Part shown: positions 25,942 through 33,385 of the stretch, one piece after another
Numbering within the stretch: position 1 is the stretch's first letter
Layout of the letters: each line of letters opens with the position of its first letter
Source: Methanomassiliicoccaceae archaeon
Lineage (GTDB): Archaea; Thermoplasmatota; Thermoplasmata; Methanomassiliicoccales; Methanomethylophilaceae
Direction of reading: 5' to 3'
Assembly (NCBI GenBank): GCA_031260545.1
Contig: JAIRJQ010000026.1
Coordinates: 1 to 35,815, forward strand
DNA length: 35,815 nucleotides
The notes under the pieces: generated by a model
The model's input: only the letters and a program-made list of their open reading frames with translations
Databases searched by the model: none
What the model was told of the DNA's origin: nothing
Translations under genes and position numbers: made by a program

Positions 25942-26589
25942 TCACTCTGATGCGTATTCTTTGGGGTCTGCGATCTCCAGACAGTCCGGGGGCACCTCTT
26001 TGGCAAGGAACACAGTTTTTCCTGCTTTTCCTATGTCTAAGCCTGCATCGAATACTGCGTCTGCATCTATCACCAGTATTATCGGATTCGGAACGCGTAC
26101 CTTCCCGGCCCTCATCGCATCATCGTACGTCAGCGAAAGGTGCACCATCGAGCGGTCGGACGGTAAAAGGCCCACTTCGAGTATTATATCCACCTCTTCC
26201 TCCGTGGTCGGGAAGAACAGTTCCGCGGGCACGTCGTCCGTCGGCAGATCGAGGTCCAGCGGTATCGAGTGACCGTACGTTGCTCTTACCATATCGCCGG
26301 AGATCTGATACCTTCCCTTCGGATCGGTCTCCACCAGCGCGATGATATGGTGCGGCCTCAGCCAGTGCATACGGTTGTTGCCTTCTTTTATTATGAAGAC
26401 CATCTCACGCATTCTCACGAACCCTTGTTCATCCATCTCCGGGTTGAATTTTCCGTGCCGGAGTATACCTGCGATCGTTCTCCCAAGCCTCTCAACCTCG
26501 GAATCGTTCATTAGGAACTTACCGGGCTCACCGCATACCGGGCATATCTCGTCTCTGTAGTATCCGTGCGCTTCACATTCTTTCATCAT
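25942..26589 (-). CDS. kptA: RNA 2'-phosphotransferase (Tpt1/KptA) with N-terminal zinc ribbon
   Basis: 215 residues. Tpt1/KptA removes an internal RNA 2'-phosphate by passing it to NAD+, or ADP-ribosylates RNA ends. Features are LGRTIAGILRHGKF, HWLRPHHIIALVE, RATYGHSIPLDL and VHLSLTYDDAMRAGKV. The N-terminus has C4, H7, C15 and C18, a small zinc ribbon common in archaeal members. ATG at 26589 has AGGTGA just upstream; the frame goes to 26658 but that part lies in folD. In archaea the biological RNA target is not clear. Confidence 0.93.
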   Translation of the reverse strand: MMKECEAHGYYRDEICPVCGEPGKFLMNDSEVERLGRTIAGILRHGKFNPEMDEQGFVRMREMVFIIKEGNNRMHWLRPHHIIALVETDPKGRYQISGDMVRATYGHSIPLDLDLPTDDVPAELFFPTTEEEVDIILEVGLLPSDRSMVHLSLTYDDAMRAGKVRVPNPIILVIDADAVFDAGLDIGKAGKTVFLAKEVPPDCLEIADPKEYASE

Positions 26590-26606
26590 ATTATCACCTA
26601 TGAGCG

Positions 26607-27488
26607 TTATTTTATCGACCGTTCCGCGGCCGTTACAGTATTGAACATCAGCATGCATATCGTCATCGGGCCCACGCCTCCCGGCACCGGAGTTATTGCT
26701 GACGCGATGTTCTTAACATTTTCAAAGTCCACGTCGCCGACAAGTCTTGATCCCTTTTCTGTTGTCGGGTCATCTATCCTGTTCGTTCCCACATCAATAA
26801 CGACGGCCCCCTCTTTTACCATATCCTTCGTTATGAACCTTGCTTTTCCGATCGCAACTATCAGTATGTCGGCGCGGCGCGTGTGCTCTTGGATATCCTT
26901 GGTCCTTGAATGCACGACCGTTACCGTTGCGTCGGCACCTTTCCCCTTCTGCATGAGCATCGCCGCCATCGGTTTTCCGACGATGTTGCTTCTTCCCACG
27001 ATAACGACATGCTTTCCGGCAATGTCGATATTGCTGCGTATCAGCATCTGCTGCACGCCTGCCGGTGTCGCCGGCAGGAACATCGGATCGCCGATCAACA
27101 TACGTCCGACGTTCTGCGGATGGAATCCGTCCACATCCTTTTTCGGATCTATTGCGTTTATCACCTTATCTTCGTCGATGTGCTTGGGAAGCGGCAATTG
27201 TATCAAAAAACCGTGTATCTTGCTGTCATTGTTCAGCTCGTCAACCTTTTTCAGAAGATCTTTCTCCGATGTGTCGGCTGGAACTACTATAGTAACAGAA
27301 TGCATTCCCAGCTCTTCGCATTTCTTTCCTTTCATTCTTACGTAAACCTGCGAAGCGGGATCCTCTCCCACGAGAACTACTGCCAGCCCCGGTACTGTCC
27401 CTTTTGACCTAAGCGCAGCTATCCTTTCCTTTAACTCACCGTATATCGACAATGATATCTCATTACCGCTTATCAGCCCGGACACCAA
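26607..27488 (-). CDS. folD: Methylene-THF dehydrogenase/cyclohydrolase
   Basis: 293 residues. It interconverts methylene-, methenyl- and formyl-tetrahydrofolate. Recognised by YVRMKGKKCEELG (catalytic lysine), IQLPLPKHI, KDVDGFHPQNVG, VIVGRSNIVGKP and PVPGGVGPMT. A folate enzyme beside methanogen genes suits an organism that makes one-carbon units for biosynthesis apart from methanopterin; that is inference. The start is TTG at 27488 or GTG at 27485, behind AGGT. It is first in a five-gene operon, with kptA 17 nt downstream. Confidence 0.94.
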   Translation of the reverse strand: MVSGLISGNEISLSIYGELKERIAALRSKGTVPGLAVVLVGEDPASQVYVRMKGKKCEELGMHSVTIVVPADTSEKDLLKKVDELNNDSKIHGFLIQLPLPKHIDEDKVINAIDPKKDVDGFHPQNVGRMLIGDPMFLPATPAGVQQMLIRSNIDIAGKHVVIVGRSNIVGKPMAAMLMQKGKGADATVTVVHSRTKDIQEHTRRADILIVAIGKARFITKDMVKEGAVVIDVGTNRIDDPTTEKGSRLVGDVDFENVKNIASAITPVPGGVGPMTICMLMFNTVTAAERSIK

Positions 27489-27517
27489 ACCTATACCGTG
27501 TGGACATTGTCCTTACG

Positions 27518-27530
27518 GTATTAATATTCT
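27518..27530 (-). promoter_or_regulatory. TATA box of the folD operon
   Basis: AGAATATTAATAC on the minus strand predicts a start site near 27498, about 10 nt before the folD start codon. The palindrome GGACAATGTCC (27502-27512) lies between the box and the gene and could be an operator. In the rest of the 27489-27660 gap I see only a small stem-loop, CTGTTT/AAACAG at 27544-27560. Confidence 0.5.
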
Positions 27531-27660
27531 CACGCGCCCGCGCCTGTTTAAAACAAACAGAATCATGCCGAAGCGCGGAAAATCGTGATATGTGCACGAT
27601 ATGACGGACAGCATATGCGTGAACAAAAAGAATGTAAGCGAATTGTCCGATAGAGGTACG

Positions 27661-28119
27661 ATGGAGCGCAGCGTGCGTATAACAAGAGCGGAAAAGAAAG
27701 ATCTGCGGGCGATACTTGAGCTGCAGTATCTCGCCTATCGGCAACATGCGGTCATATACAGCGACACCTACATACGGGCGCTTATGCAGACGCTCGATGA
27801 TATCGAGACAGAATTCGAGAACTGCATCTTTCTCAAAGCTGTGAACGGTGACGGCGACATCATCGGTTCTGTTCGTGCATATGCTGAGAACGGAACATTA
27901 TTCATCGGAAGGCTCATGGTGCATCCGGAACTTCAGGGAAAGGGCATCGGCACTGAACTTCTGAGTTCTATCGAACATGCGTGCCCTCAGGAACGCTGTG
28001 AGCTCTTCACCGGTATGAAAAGCTATGACAACATAAGATTCTACGAACGGTCAGGATATAATAAATTCAAAGAAGAGAATGTCAGGCCCGGTATGACGCT
28101 GGTGTACATGCAGAAATGA
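27661..28119 (+). CDS. GNAT-family N-acetyltransferase
   Basis: 152 residues with the typical acetyl-CoA site RLMVHPELQGKGIGTELL (about 85-102, Q/R-x-x-G-x-G/A as QGKGIG) and the late motif FYERSGYNKF. Substrate unknown. The ATG at 27661 (MERSVRITRAEKKDL) has AGAGGT 3 nt upstream and agrees with where GNAT proteins begin; in-frame starts at 27592 and 27601 add residues without family resemblance. It stands alone on this strand, convergent with the deacetylase gene, their stops adjoining. Confidence 0.88.
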   Translation: MERSVRITRAEKKDLRAILELQYLAYRQHAVIYSDTYIRALMQTLDDIETEFENCIFLKAVNGDGDIIGSVRAYAENGTLFIGRLMVHPELQGKGIGTELLSSIEHACPQERCELFTGMKSYDNIRFYERSGYNKFKEENVRPGMTLVYMQK

Positions 28120-28908
28120 TCATATCACATCTATCATCCGGGCTGCTTTGAAACCGCTGTCCAGGAGATCTGTTATTATTTTCCTGACGTTGTCCGCATT
28201 CCTTTTCCTTTGACCGCTGTTCATCATCCCGTCGGATCTTGATTCAACGATGTGCCAGCTGTGCGTTGCTATCACAAAAACACCATCATTCAGGGTCCCG
28301 GCCATCTCTGTGTATTCGTCATATGTTCGCTTGTTCTCATGCATCGGCCAAAGATACGCCGTTATCTTTTTGCCGTTCCTGTCCGTGCCCGTTGGTACGA
28401 GGATCTCCTTCATCCCGTTGCCGAGGTCGTACGGACCGAATGTGCCGCCGATCACACCGTATAATGATGAATCGTACACCGCGCCGGCGCCCGCCGCCGC
28501 GTTCATTATTCTTTCATCCGTGCGCATATACGGCGCCCTGAACCCCTTGGGAGCGGTGCCCGTCCTGTCCTTTATGATGTCAGAGGACGTTCTCATTATG
28601 TTGTTCAGCGTATCGTCCGACAATCGGATCCCGGATACTTCGCCTGTCATGTCCTCATGATCTAGACCATGCATCGCAACTTCGTTCTTCCCGAACTGGA
28701 CGTCGATGTTCCTCAGGGTTGTCGCTTCGGTGAAAAATGTACCATTTATGCCGATGTCGTTCATCATATCAAGTATGATATTAACGCCGGCCTCCGATGA
28801 TGTGAACCTTGCGTCATCGGAATGCAGCGATACCGCCTCCGTTCTGTTGGGAACGCATTCGTTGACGTCGCGGTCAACGTCTACGGTGAAACACAATCTT
28901 CTCGTCAT
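28120..28908 (-). CDS. NodB-like polysaccharide deacetylase
   Basis: 262 residues with the metal-site motifs of carbohydrate esterase family 4: D10/D12 in TVDVDRD, H80 and H84 in MHGLDHEDM, R124-A-P in GFRAPYMR, and a late THSWHI. No signal peptide is seen, so it acts inside the cell; substrate could be an N-acetyl sugar linked to a carrier or nucleotide. Its ATG overlaps the deoA stop (ATGA), so it belongs to the RuBisCO operon although it has no evident role in the AMP pathway. Confidence 0.85.
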   Translation of the reverse strand: MTRRLCFTVDVDRDVNECVPNRTEAVSLHSDDARFTSSEAGVNIILDMMNDIGINGTFFTEATTLRNIDVQFGKNEVAMHGLDHEDMTGEVSGIRLSDDTLNNIMRTSSDIIKDRTGTAPKGFRAPYMRTDERIMNAAAGAGAVYDSSLYGVIGGTFGPYDLGNGMKEILVPTGTDRNGKKITAYLWPMHENKRTYDEYTEMAGTLNDGVFVIATHSWHIVESRSDGMMNSGQRKRNADNVRKIITDLLDSGFKAARMIDVI

Positions 28909-30425
28909 ATGCTCTTCAGTGCCGACGGGTTTGGTACTTTCTTTATCAGCATGCCCTCGATGTCCATTGGTTCCAATTTTATTGCGAGGTCCCTGGCGCG
29001 GTCCGCCTTTGCCTGGTTGTCCGCATATATCTGGAACAGCATCTCGCCTTTTTCCGCCCTTTGGCCTTTCTTTCTGAATAACAGTATCCCGGCGCCTTTG
29101 TCCGATGGCGCGCCTGCCGCCCTTGCGATCGTCACAAGGTCCTTGTTCTTTATGTGGTGCACATAGCCCGATCTTACCGCCCTGACCTCATGCATAAAAT
29201 TTCCAAGAACGATATCATCGGACGTCAGGTCCTTTTTGCCGCCCTGAGCCTCCACTATCTGTCTGAACTTCGCTAACGCTTGCCCTGATGACAAGATCTC
29301 TCTTGCTTTCGTGGGTCCGTCGGGTATGCCTCCCATCTCCAGTATCATTCCCGCGAGATCGCATGCCTTTTCCACAACACTCGCCGGGTGGGCGTTCCCT
29401 TCAAGGATCTTTATGCACTCGCGTGCTTCCAGTGCAGGACCTATGGCATTCCCTACCGGCTGATCGCCGTACGTGATCGCACATTCTGTTCTTATTCCGA
29501 GCAGCGTGCCCAGTTCCATCAGGTCCCGCGCATACTCTCTCGCTTCCTCCAGTGTCTTCACCTTTGTGCCTGTTCCCATCGGTATGTCGACGAGAAGATG
29601 CGTGGCGCTTATCGCCAGTTTTTTGCTCAGTATCGACGCGAGCATCTGTGCCCTCGGGTTGATGCCTAACGGATACTCGATGTCTATGACCATATCATCC
29701 ACGGGAGCGATGTTCATCGAACCGCCCCACGCCATGACCCCGCCGATCTTTTCCGAGATCTTTTTTAATTCTGATGCTTTCAGTTCCACATTGCAAAATA
29801 CTTCAACAAAATCAGATGTGCCGCATGCGCTGCTTATCGCGCGTGATGACGTTTTCGGTATCATGAGGCCTGCTGAGGCCACTATTGCGACGACAACGGG
29901 TGTTATTTTGTTCCCCGGCACTCCGCCCAAGCTGTGAAAATCGAACACGGGGGTTCGATCGAATGTTATCTTTTCTCCGGTGTTCACCATCGACTGCGTG
30001 AAAAATGCTATCTCTTCCGTATCCATGCCGTTTATCTGCAGCGCGGTGAGCCATGCGGATATCTCTATCTTTGATAATTTTCCGTCAAGTATATCGAAAA
30101 CGATCTCGTTTATCTCATCCCTCGTTAATTTTACCGAATCCATCTTCTTCCTTATGCTCCTGACGGATTCCGGCTTTGGTGAATATACTACTTCGATCTC
30201 TTTGCCCACTTCCGCGCCTATCTTGGATATTATTGCTTTGGGTATCAGTATCTCGCCTTTCTTCACCAGCGAATCTGATATCGCCACAACGATCACCTGC
30301 GACGTCTTTGCGTCGAGTCTCACGCGGTCCATCTGCTTCACGCCTAGTTCCCTGCAGTCGTCCCCGCGTATCACGACACGCGGCTCCGAAGCGTCCACAT
30401 CATATAATCTCACTTTAAGTTTCAT
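28905..30425 (-). CDS. deoA: AMP phosphorylase (archaeal DeoA type)
   Basis: 506 residues, the length of archaeal AMP phosphorylases, with an N-terminal domain of about 85 residues not found in plain thymidine phosphorylases. Motifs: FHSLGGVPGNK (163-173), SRAISSACGTSDF (194-206) and GVQPVGNAIGPALEA-like GDQPVGNAIGPALEAREC. It splits AMP (also CMP, UMP) with phosphate into base and ribose-1,5-bisphosphate, which the isomerase at 31674 turns into RuBP. ATG at 30425 forms an ATGA overlap with rbcL; the longer frame to 30698 lies within rbcL. Confidence 0.94.
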   Translation of the reverse strand: MKLKVRLYDVDASEPRVVIRGDDCRELGVKQMDRVRLDAKTSQVIVVAISDSLVKKGEILIPKAIISKIGAEVGKEIEVVYSPKPESVRSIRKKMDSVKLTRDEINEIVFDILDGKLSKIEISAWLTALQINGMDTEEIAFFTQSMVNTGEKITFDRTPVFDFHSLGGVPGNKITPVVVAIVASAGLMIPKTSSRAISSACGTSDFVEVFCNVELKASELKKISEKIGGVMAWGGSMNIAPVDDMVIDIEYPLGINPRAQMLASILSKKLAISATHLLVDIPMGTGTKVKTLEEAREYARDLMELGTLLGIRTECAITYGDQPVGNAIGPALEARECIKILEGNAHPASVVEKACDLAGMILEMGGIPDGPTKAREILSSGQALAKFRQIVEAQGGKKDLTSDDIVLGNFMHEVRAVRSGYVHHIKNKDLVTIARAAGAPSDKGAGILLFRKKGQRAEKGEMLFQIYADNQAKADRARDLAIKLEPMDIEGMLIKKVPNPSALKSI

Positions 30426-31663
30426 CTGTATCCCCACAGTTCTAATGCTATTTTTAATTCCGGGTGCGTCTTTGCATATTCGTCCAGCGGTATCCCGAGG
30501 AACGCCGCATCGACGGCCTGCGACATGCCCATCGCTCCTTTCCGTACACCTCCCGGATGTCCGGCGACGCCTCCTCCCGCCTGTATCTGAACGTCCATGC
30601 TGCCTGCGGCCTCGATTATCCTGTCCACCATTCCCGGGCTTACGCCTCCGGAGCAGACTGGCATCACCGTCTTGTATCCTACTGATCTGTCGAAGCATGA
30701 ATCTATGTTGTCGCGGTCCCCGCTCGGGTCGCCTTCCATTTTACCTATTCCGAGAGTTCCGACGTGCACTGCGTCACCGCCGCACATGCGGCAAAGTTTT
30801 GCGATCGGTAACATTGCTATCCCGTGTAACGGATCACGTGTCATCGCGCCATGCATTGTTCTGTGTATATGCAATGGTACCTTTATCGAACGGTCCTCGG
30901 CGAGCGCCTGGATCGCAGCGAACCCTGCGGTCAGAACATCCACCATGATCTGCTTCGCGCCCCACGCCTGCGCTTTCTCCGCGACCTCGATTATTTTATG
31001 GCCGCTTGTGCTTATGTTGATCGCGTGCAGCATCCTGTGCCCTTCGCTCTTCAGCTTGTCGAGCGATTCCGCTATCGCAACGGTCCTGTCCTCAAGCGGG
31101 CAGAACTTTTGGTTCACGAGCGTCTCATCATCCTTGCTGTTCGTCAGCCCTCCTTTTCCTGATTCGTATACGTATTTGGCGGTGTCCTTCGGTGACAGTC
31201 CTATCTTTGGTTTTACGATCGTTCCGACCAGCGGTTTTTCCGGACGTTTCAATATCTTCCGCAATCCCGCTATGCCGAACCTCGGCCCCGGGAACTCTTT
31301 TCTTATTGATTTAGGGAAGAACGCATCCTCCAATCGTATCTTATCTATTGAATGGAGGCCGAAGAGATTGCCTGCGATGATACTGAGTATCTGCGGCACC
31401 GCGCCGACATCCATAGAAAAATCAGCGACTGGGTATGCTAATGTCACTACATTACCGTCTATGCCGATCACACGCCCTCCATACTTTTCGAACGTCTTTC
31501 TTTCCAATGTTGATATTCCTGTCCATGTCCCCGTTGTCTGTTCCGCCGCTAACGATTCCGCAGCCTTCTTCATCGGAAGGTCTGTCGTTATTCGGTATGT
31601 GCATATCAGATACTTATCCGGGTCCACTTTCTCTCCCAAATGCAAATATGAGAACTCTTCCAT
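30422..31663 (-). CDS. rbcL: Ribulose-1,5-bisphosphate carboxylase, archaeal type III
   Basis: 413 residues. It carboxylates RuBP to two 3-phosphoglycerates as the end of the AMP pathway. Active-site parts: GTIVKPKIGL (147-156), carbamylated lysine K177 with D178/D179 and E180 in SKDDE, HRTMHGAMTRD (268-277), loop-6 lysine K308 in GIGKMEGD, SGGVSPG (338-344) and GGGVAGHPGG (363-372). The residues before the carbamate site read GGLTNSKDDE, where form I has GGLDFTKDDE. There is no small subunit gene. ATG at 31663 has GAGGTGA 6 nt upstream; the gap to the isomerase stop is 10 nt. Confidence 0.96.
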   Translation of the reverse strand: MEEFSYLHLGEKVDPDKYLICTYRITTDLPMKKAAESLAAEQTTGTWTGISTLERKTFEKYGGRVIGIDGNVVTLAYPVADFSMDVGAVPQILSIIAGNLFGLHSIDKIRLEDAFFPKSIRKEFPGPRFGIAGLRKILKRPEKPLVGTIVKPKIGLSPKDTAKYVYESGKGGLTNSKDDETLVNQKFCPLEDRTVAIAESLDKLKSEGHRMLHAINISTSGHKIIEVAEKAQAWGAKQIMVDVLTAGFAAIQALAEDRSIKVPLHIHRTMHGAMTRDPLHGIAMLPIAKLCRMCGGDAVHVGTLGIGKMEGDPSGDRDNIDSCFDRSVGYKTVMPVCSGGVSPGMVDRIIEAAGSMDVQIQAGGGVAGHPGGVRKGAMGMSQAVDAAFLGIPLDEYAKTHPELKIALELWGYR

Positions 31664-31673
31664 CTTTTTCACC

Positions 31674-32591
31674 TCATTTGAACTCGATCTCACCGAACTG
31701 CTGTACCATTATCTCATACACGGAGCCGGGACTTACGATCCCTCTCTCCGTGACTATGCCGTCAATGTATCTTGCCGGTGTGGAATCGAATACCGGATTG
31801 AAAACTTTCACCGAATCCGGCACCTCTCCCTTCCTCACTATTTCGCTTATATCTCGTTCTTCGATCGTCACCATGTCACCGAACAACGTTTGCGGCGATA
31901 TCTTGTACGTTTCGCCGCATACGACGAACGGTACGCGCGATTCGTAAGCGGCAAGCGCTAACTGTGACGTTCCTATTTTGTTTATCACTGCGCCGTTGGA
32001 GGTTATCGTATCTGAACCGACAATGACGATGTCTATCCTTTTCATCACGGAACGGACGGCGCTGTCTATTATCATCGTAACGTCGATACCTTCCTTCGCC
32101 AGTTCGTTCACTGTGAGTATACCTTGCCTCCATGGCCTCGATTCCGTTGCGTAAACTTTTATTTTCTTTCCGCTCCTGTGCGCAACTTTAATGCACTCGA
32201 GCGCTGCGCTGCTGTTACAATGTGTCAATATCGTGGCGCCGTCCTTGATCCTTCTTGATCCTATTACCCCTATCTTTTCGACCGCTTCGTTCGATGCCCT
32301 GATGAAATCGTCAGAATTCCTTATCAGCAATTCTTTCGCTTCTTTGACATCCGTACATTTGTCAAATCCTTTGAGGGTGAACTGTATCCCGTTCAGCAAT
32401 GAGACGGCGGTGGGCCTTGACGCAAGGAGCTTGTCTTTTGCGGTCTTGATATCCGACCTCATTTCGTCTATATTTTTCCACTTCTGCGATCTTGCCATGT
32501 CTCCTATCGCCGCAGCGCCCGCACGTGCTATGCGTCCCGCGCCGCGTATCTCCATGTCCTTTATCGCTTTGACAGTGTCGTCAACGTTCAT
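31674..32591 (-). CDS. Ribose-1,5-bisphosphate isomerase (eIF2B-like)
   Basis: 305 residues from the ATG at 32591. It converts ribose-1,5-bisphosphate into RuBP. The family marks are MEIRGAGRIARAGA, SRPTAVSLLNGI, the catalytic cysteine C125 (THCNS) and aspartate D194 (VGSDTITSNGAVINKIGT), as in the Thermococcus enzyme. The start has GGAG 6 nt upstream. The same frame goes back to an ATG at 32651 directly after the rnc stop, adding 20 residues that look unlike the family; that start cannot be excluded. Confidence 0.92.
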   Translation of the reverse strand: MNVDDTVKAIKDMEIRGAGRIARAGAAAIGDMARSQKWKNIDEMRSDIKTAKDKLLASRPTAVSLLNGIQFTLKGFDKCTDVKEAKELLIRNSDDFIRASNEAVEKIGVIGSRRIKDGATILTHCNSSAALECIKVAHRSGKKIKVYATESRPWRQGILTVNELAKEGIDVTMIIDSAVRSVMKRIDIVIVGSDTITSNGAVINKIGTSQLALAAYESRVPFVVCGETYKISPQTLFGDMVTIEERDISEIVRKGEVPDSVKVFNPVFDSTPARYIDGIVTERGIVSPGSVYEIMVQQFGEIEFK

Positions 32592-32651
32592 TCTGATCTC
32601 CATGCAATCGCAGGGATGCGTTAAAAAACCATCGAACGTTATTTTTATCAT

Positions 32652-33125
32652 TCATTTGAGAAAGATGTCATTTATTATCCGTCTCGCTTCATCCGTCCCG
32701 TATAATAGGTACACAGCACCGATGACCGCTTCAAAAGCGTCCGCACGCATTATGTCCTCCACAATGTTGTCCTTTGTGCGCTTTTCCTTATGGCCTTCGC
32801 CCACACGGAGGCAGCCGTCTATGTCTACTTCCTTTTCAATGATCCGCAAAGAGATGTTCTTATTGCATACTATCTCCTTTTTCAGTTCCGTCATGGCGCC
32901 TTCGGTCAGATCCGTGTTACGGTAGATATGCTCGCATACGATCATATCCATTACTGCGTCTCCCAAGAACTCCAGCCTTTCGTACGATCCGACGATCATA
33001 TTTCGGGATGCCTCCTCGTTCGCATAACTGTCATGCGTTAACGCGATATCGAACATCTTCAGCTCTTCATCGGTCACATTCCTTCTGTCGAAAGGATAAG
33101 ACGCCAGGAATTCCCTTAATTTCAT
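32652..33125 (-). CDS. rnc: Ribonuclease III, catalytic domain only
   Basis: 157 residues. The signature ERLEFLGDAVMDMIV (49-63) supplies E49, E52 and D56, and ADAFEAVIGA supplies D129 and E132, matching the metal ligands of bacterial RNase III. The C-terminal dsRNA-binding domain is absent, so it is catalytic-domain only, like Mini-III. RNase III is uncommon in archaea. It is first in the operon that continues with R15P isomerase and RuBisCO. ATG at 33125 (MKLREFLASYP) is chosen; the frame extends to 33185. Confidence 0.9.
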   Translation of the reverse strand: MKLREFLASYPFDRRNVTDEELKMFDIALTHDSYANEEASRNMIVGSYERLEFLGDAVMDMIVCEHIYRNTDLTEGAMTELKKEIVCNKNISLRIIEKEVDIDGCLRVGEGHKEKRTKDNIVEDIMRADAFEAVIGAVYLLYGTDEARRIINDIFLK

Positions 33126-33127
33126 CT

Positions 33128-33192
33128 CTCTGCTGCGCTGCAAGATAATCGTACGGTCACTGCATACAAACAATATAATTTTCATCCTGCGG
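33128..33192. repeat. Leader repeat, copy A (next to rnc)
   Basis: By hand this stretch aligns without gaps with 33248-33312, about two thirds identical, exactly 120 nt away; GTACGGTC and GCTGCG are shared. Copy A holds the presumed rnc TATA box (AAAATTATATTG, 33182-33171) and could also be read as the upstream part of the rnc frame. Confidence 0.5.
33171..33182 (-). promoter_or_regulatory. TATA box of the rnc-RuBisCO operon
   Basis: AAAATTATATTG on the minus strand predicts transcription from about 33150 and a leader of about 25 nt before the rnc ATG at 33125. This argues against the longer rnc frame starting at 33185. Confidence 0.5.
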
Positions 33193-33197
33193 ACGTG

Positions 33198-33317
33198 TTA
33201 CGGCATAAAACAATTCCGACCCGACGGTAATGCGAACTGCTCATCATCTATGCTGCGCCGCGATGTCTTTGTACGGTCGCTGATCACGAAGAATGTGATC
33301 GTCTCCCGCGGGAACAT
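33198..33317 (-). CDS. Possible 39-residue small protein upstream of rnc
   Basis: ATG at 33317 to TAA at 33198. It contains FFVISDRTKTSRRS. The in-frame stretch before rnc encodes FVCSDRTIILQRS, and several of the base differences between the two are in third codon positions (TTT/TTC, GTA/GTG, AGT/AGC, ACG/ACA). This would fit a selected peptide, but the sample is tiny and no ribosome binding site is seen. It may just be an intergenic repeat element that happens to be open. Confidence 0.25.
   Translation of the reverse strand: MFPRETITFFVISDRTKTSRRSIDDEQFALPSGRNCFMP
33248..33312. repeat. Leader repeat, copy B
   Basis: Partner of 33128-33192. It lacks the TATA box of copy A and instead has a perfect 6-bp hairpin, GATCAC/GTGATC with a 7-nt loop (about 33281-33299), and the self-complementary TCCCGCGGGA nearby. 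The rest of the 33193-33385 gap holds only the terminator below. Confidence 0.5.
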
Positions 33318-33347
33318 GCAGAATGCGGGATGGAGTAAAGCTGTCAG

Positions 33348-33380
33348 AAAAAATTAAAGGACGGGGGGCCGCCCCCGCCG
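33348..33380 (-). terminator. GC hairpin and T tract after the surface-protein gene
   Basis: Just after the TGA at 33386, the minus strand reads a stem of five G and five C around CGG, followed by TCC and TTTAATTTTTT. A strong stem with a T-rich tail fits transcription termination between the surface-protein gene and the rnc operon. Confidence 0.6.
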
Positions 33381-33385
33381 TTGTT

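Noticed and set aside
30597..31961. Long open frame of 454 codons on the plus strand opposite rbcL and the isomerase
   Set aside because: It is antisense to two certain genes, has no ribosome binding site or family motif, and is low-complexity in composition.
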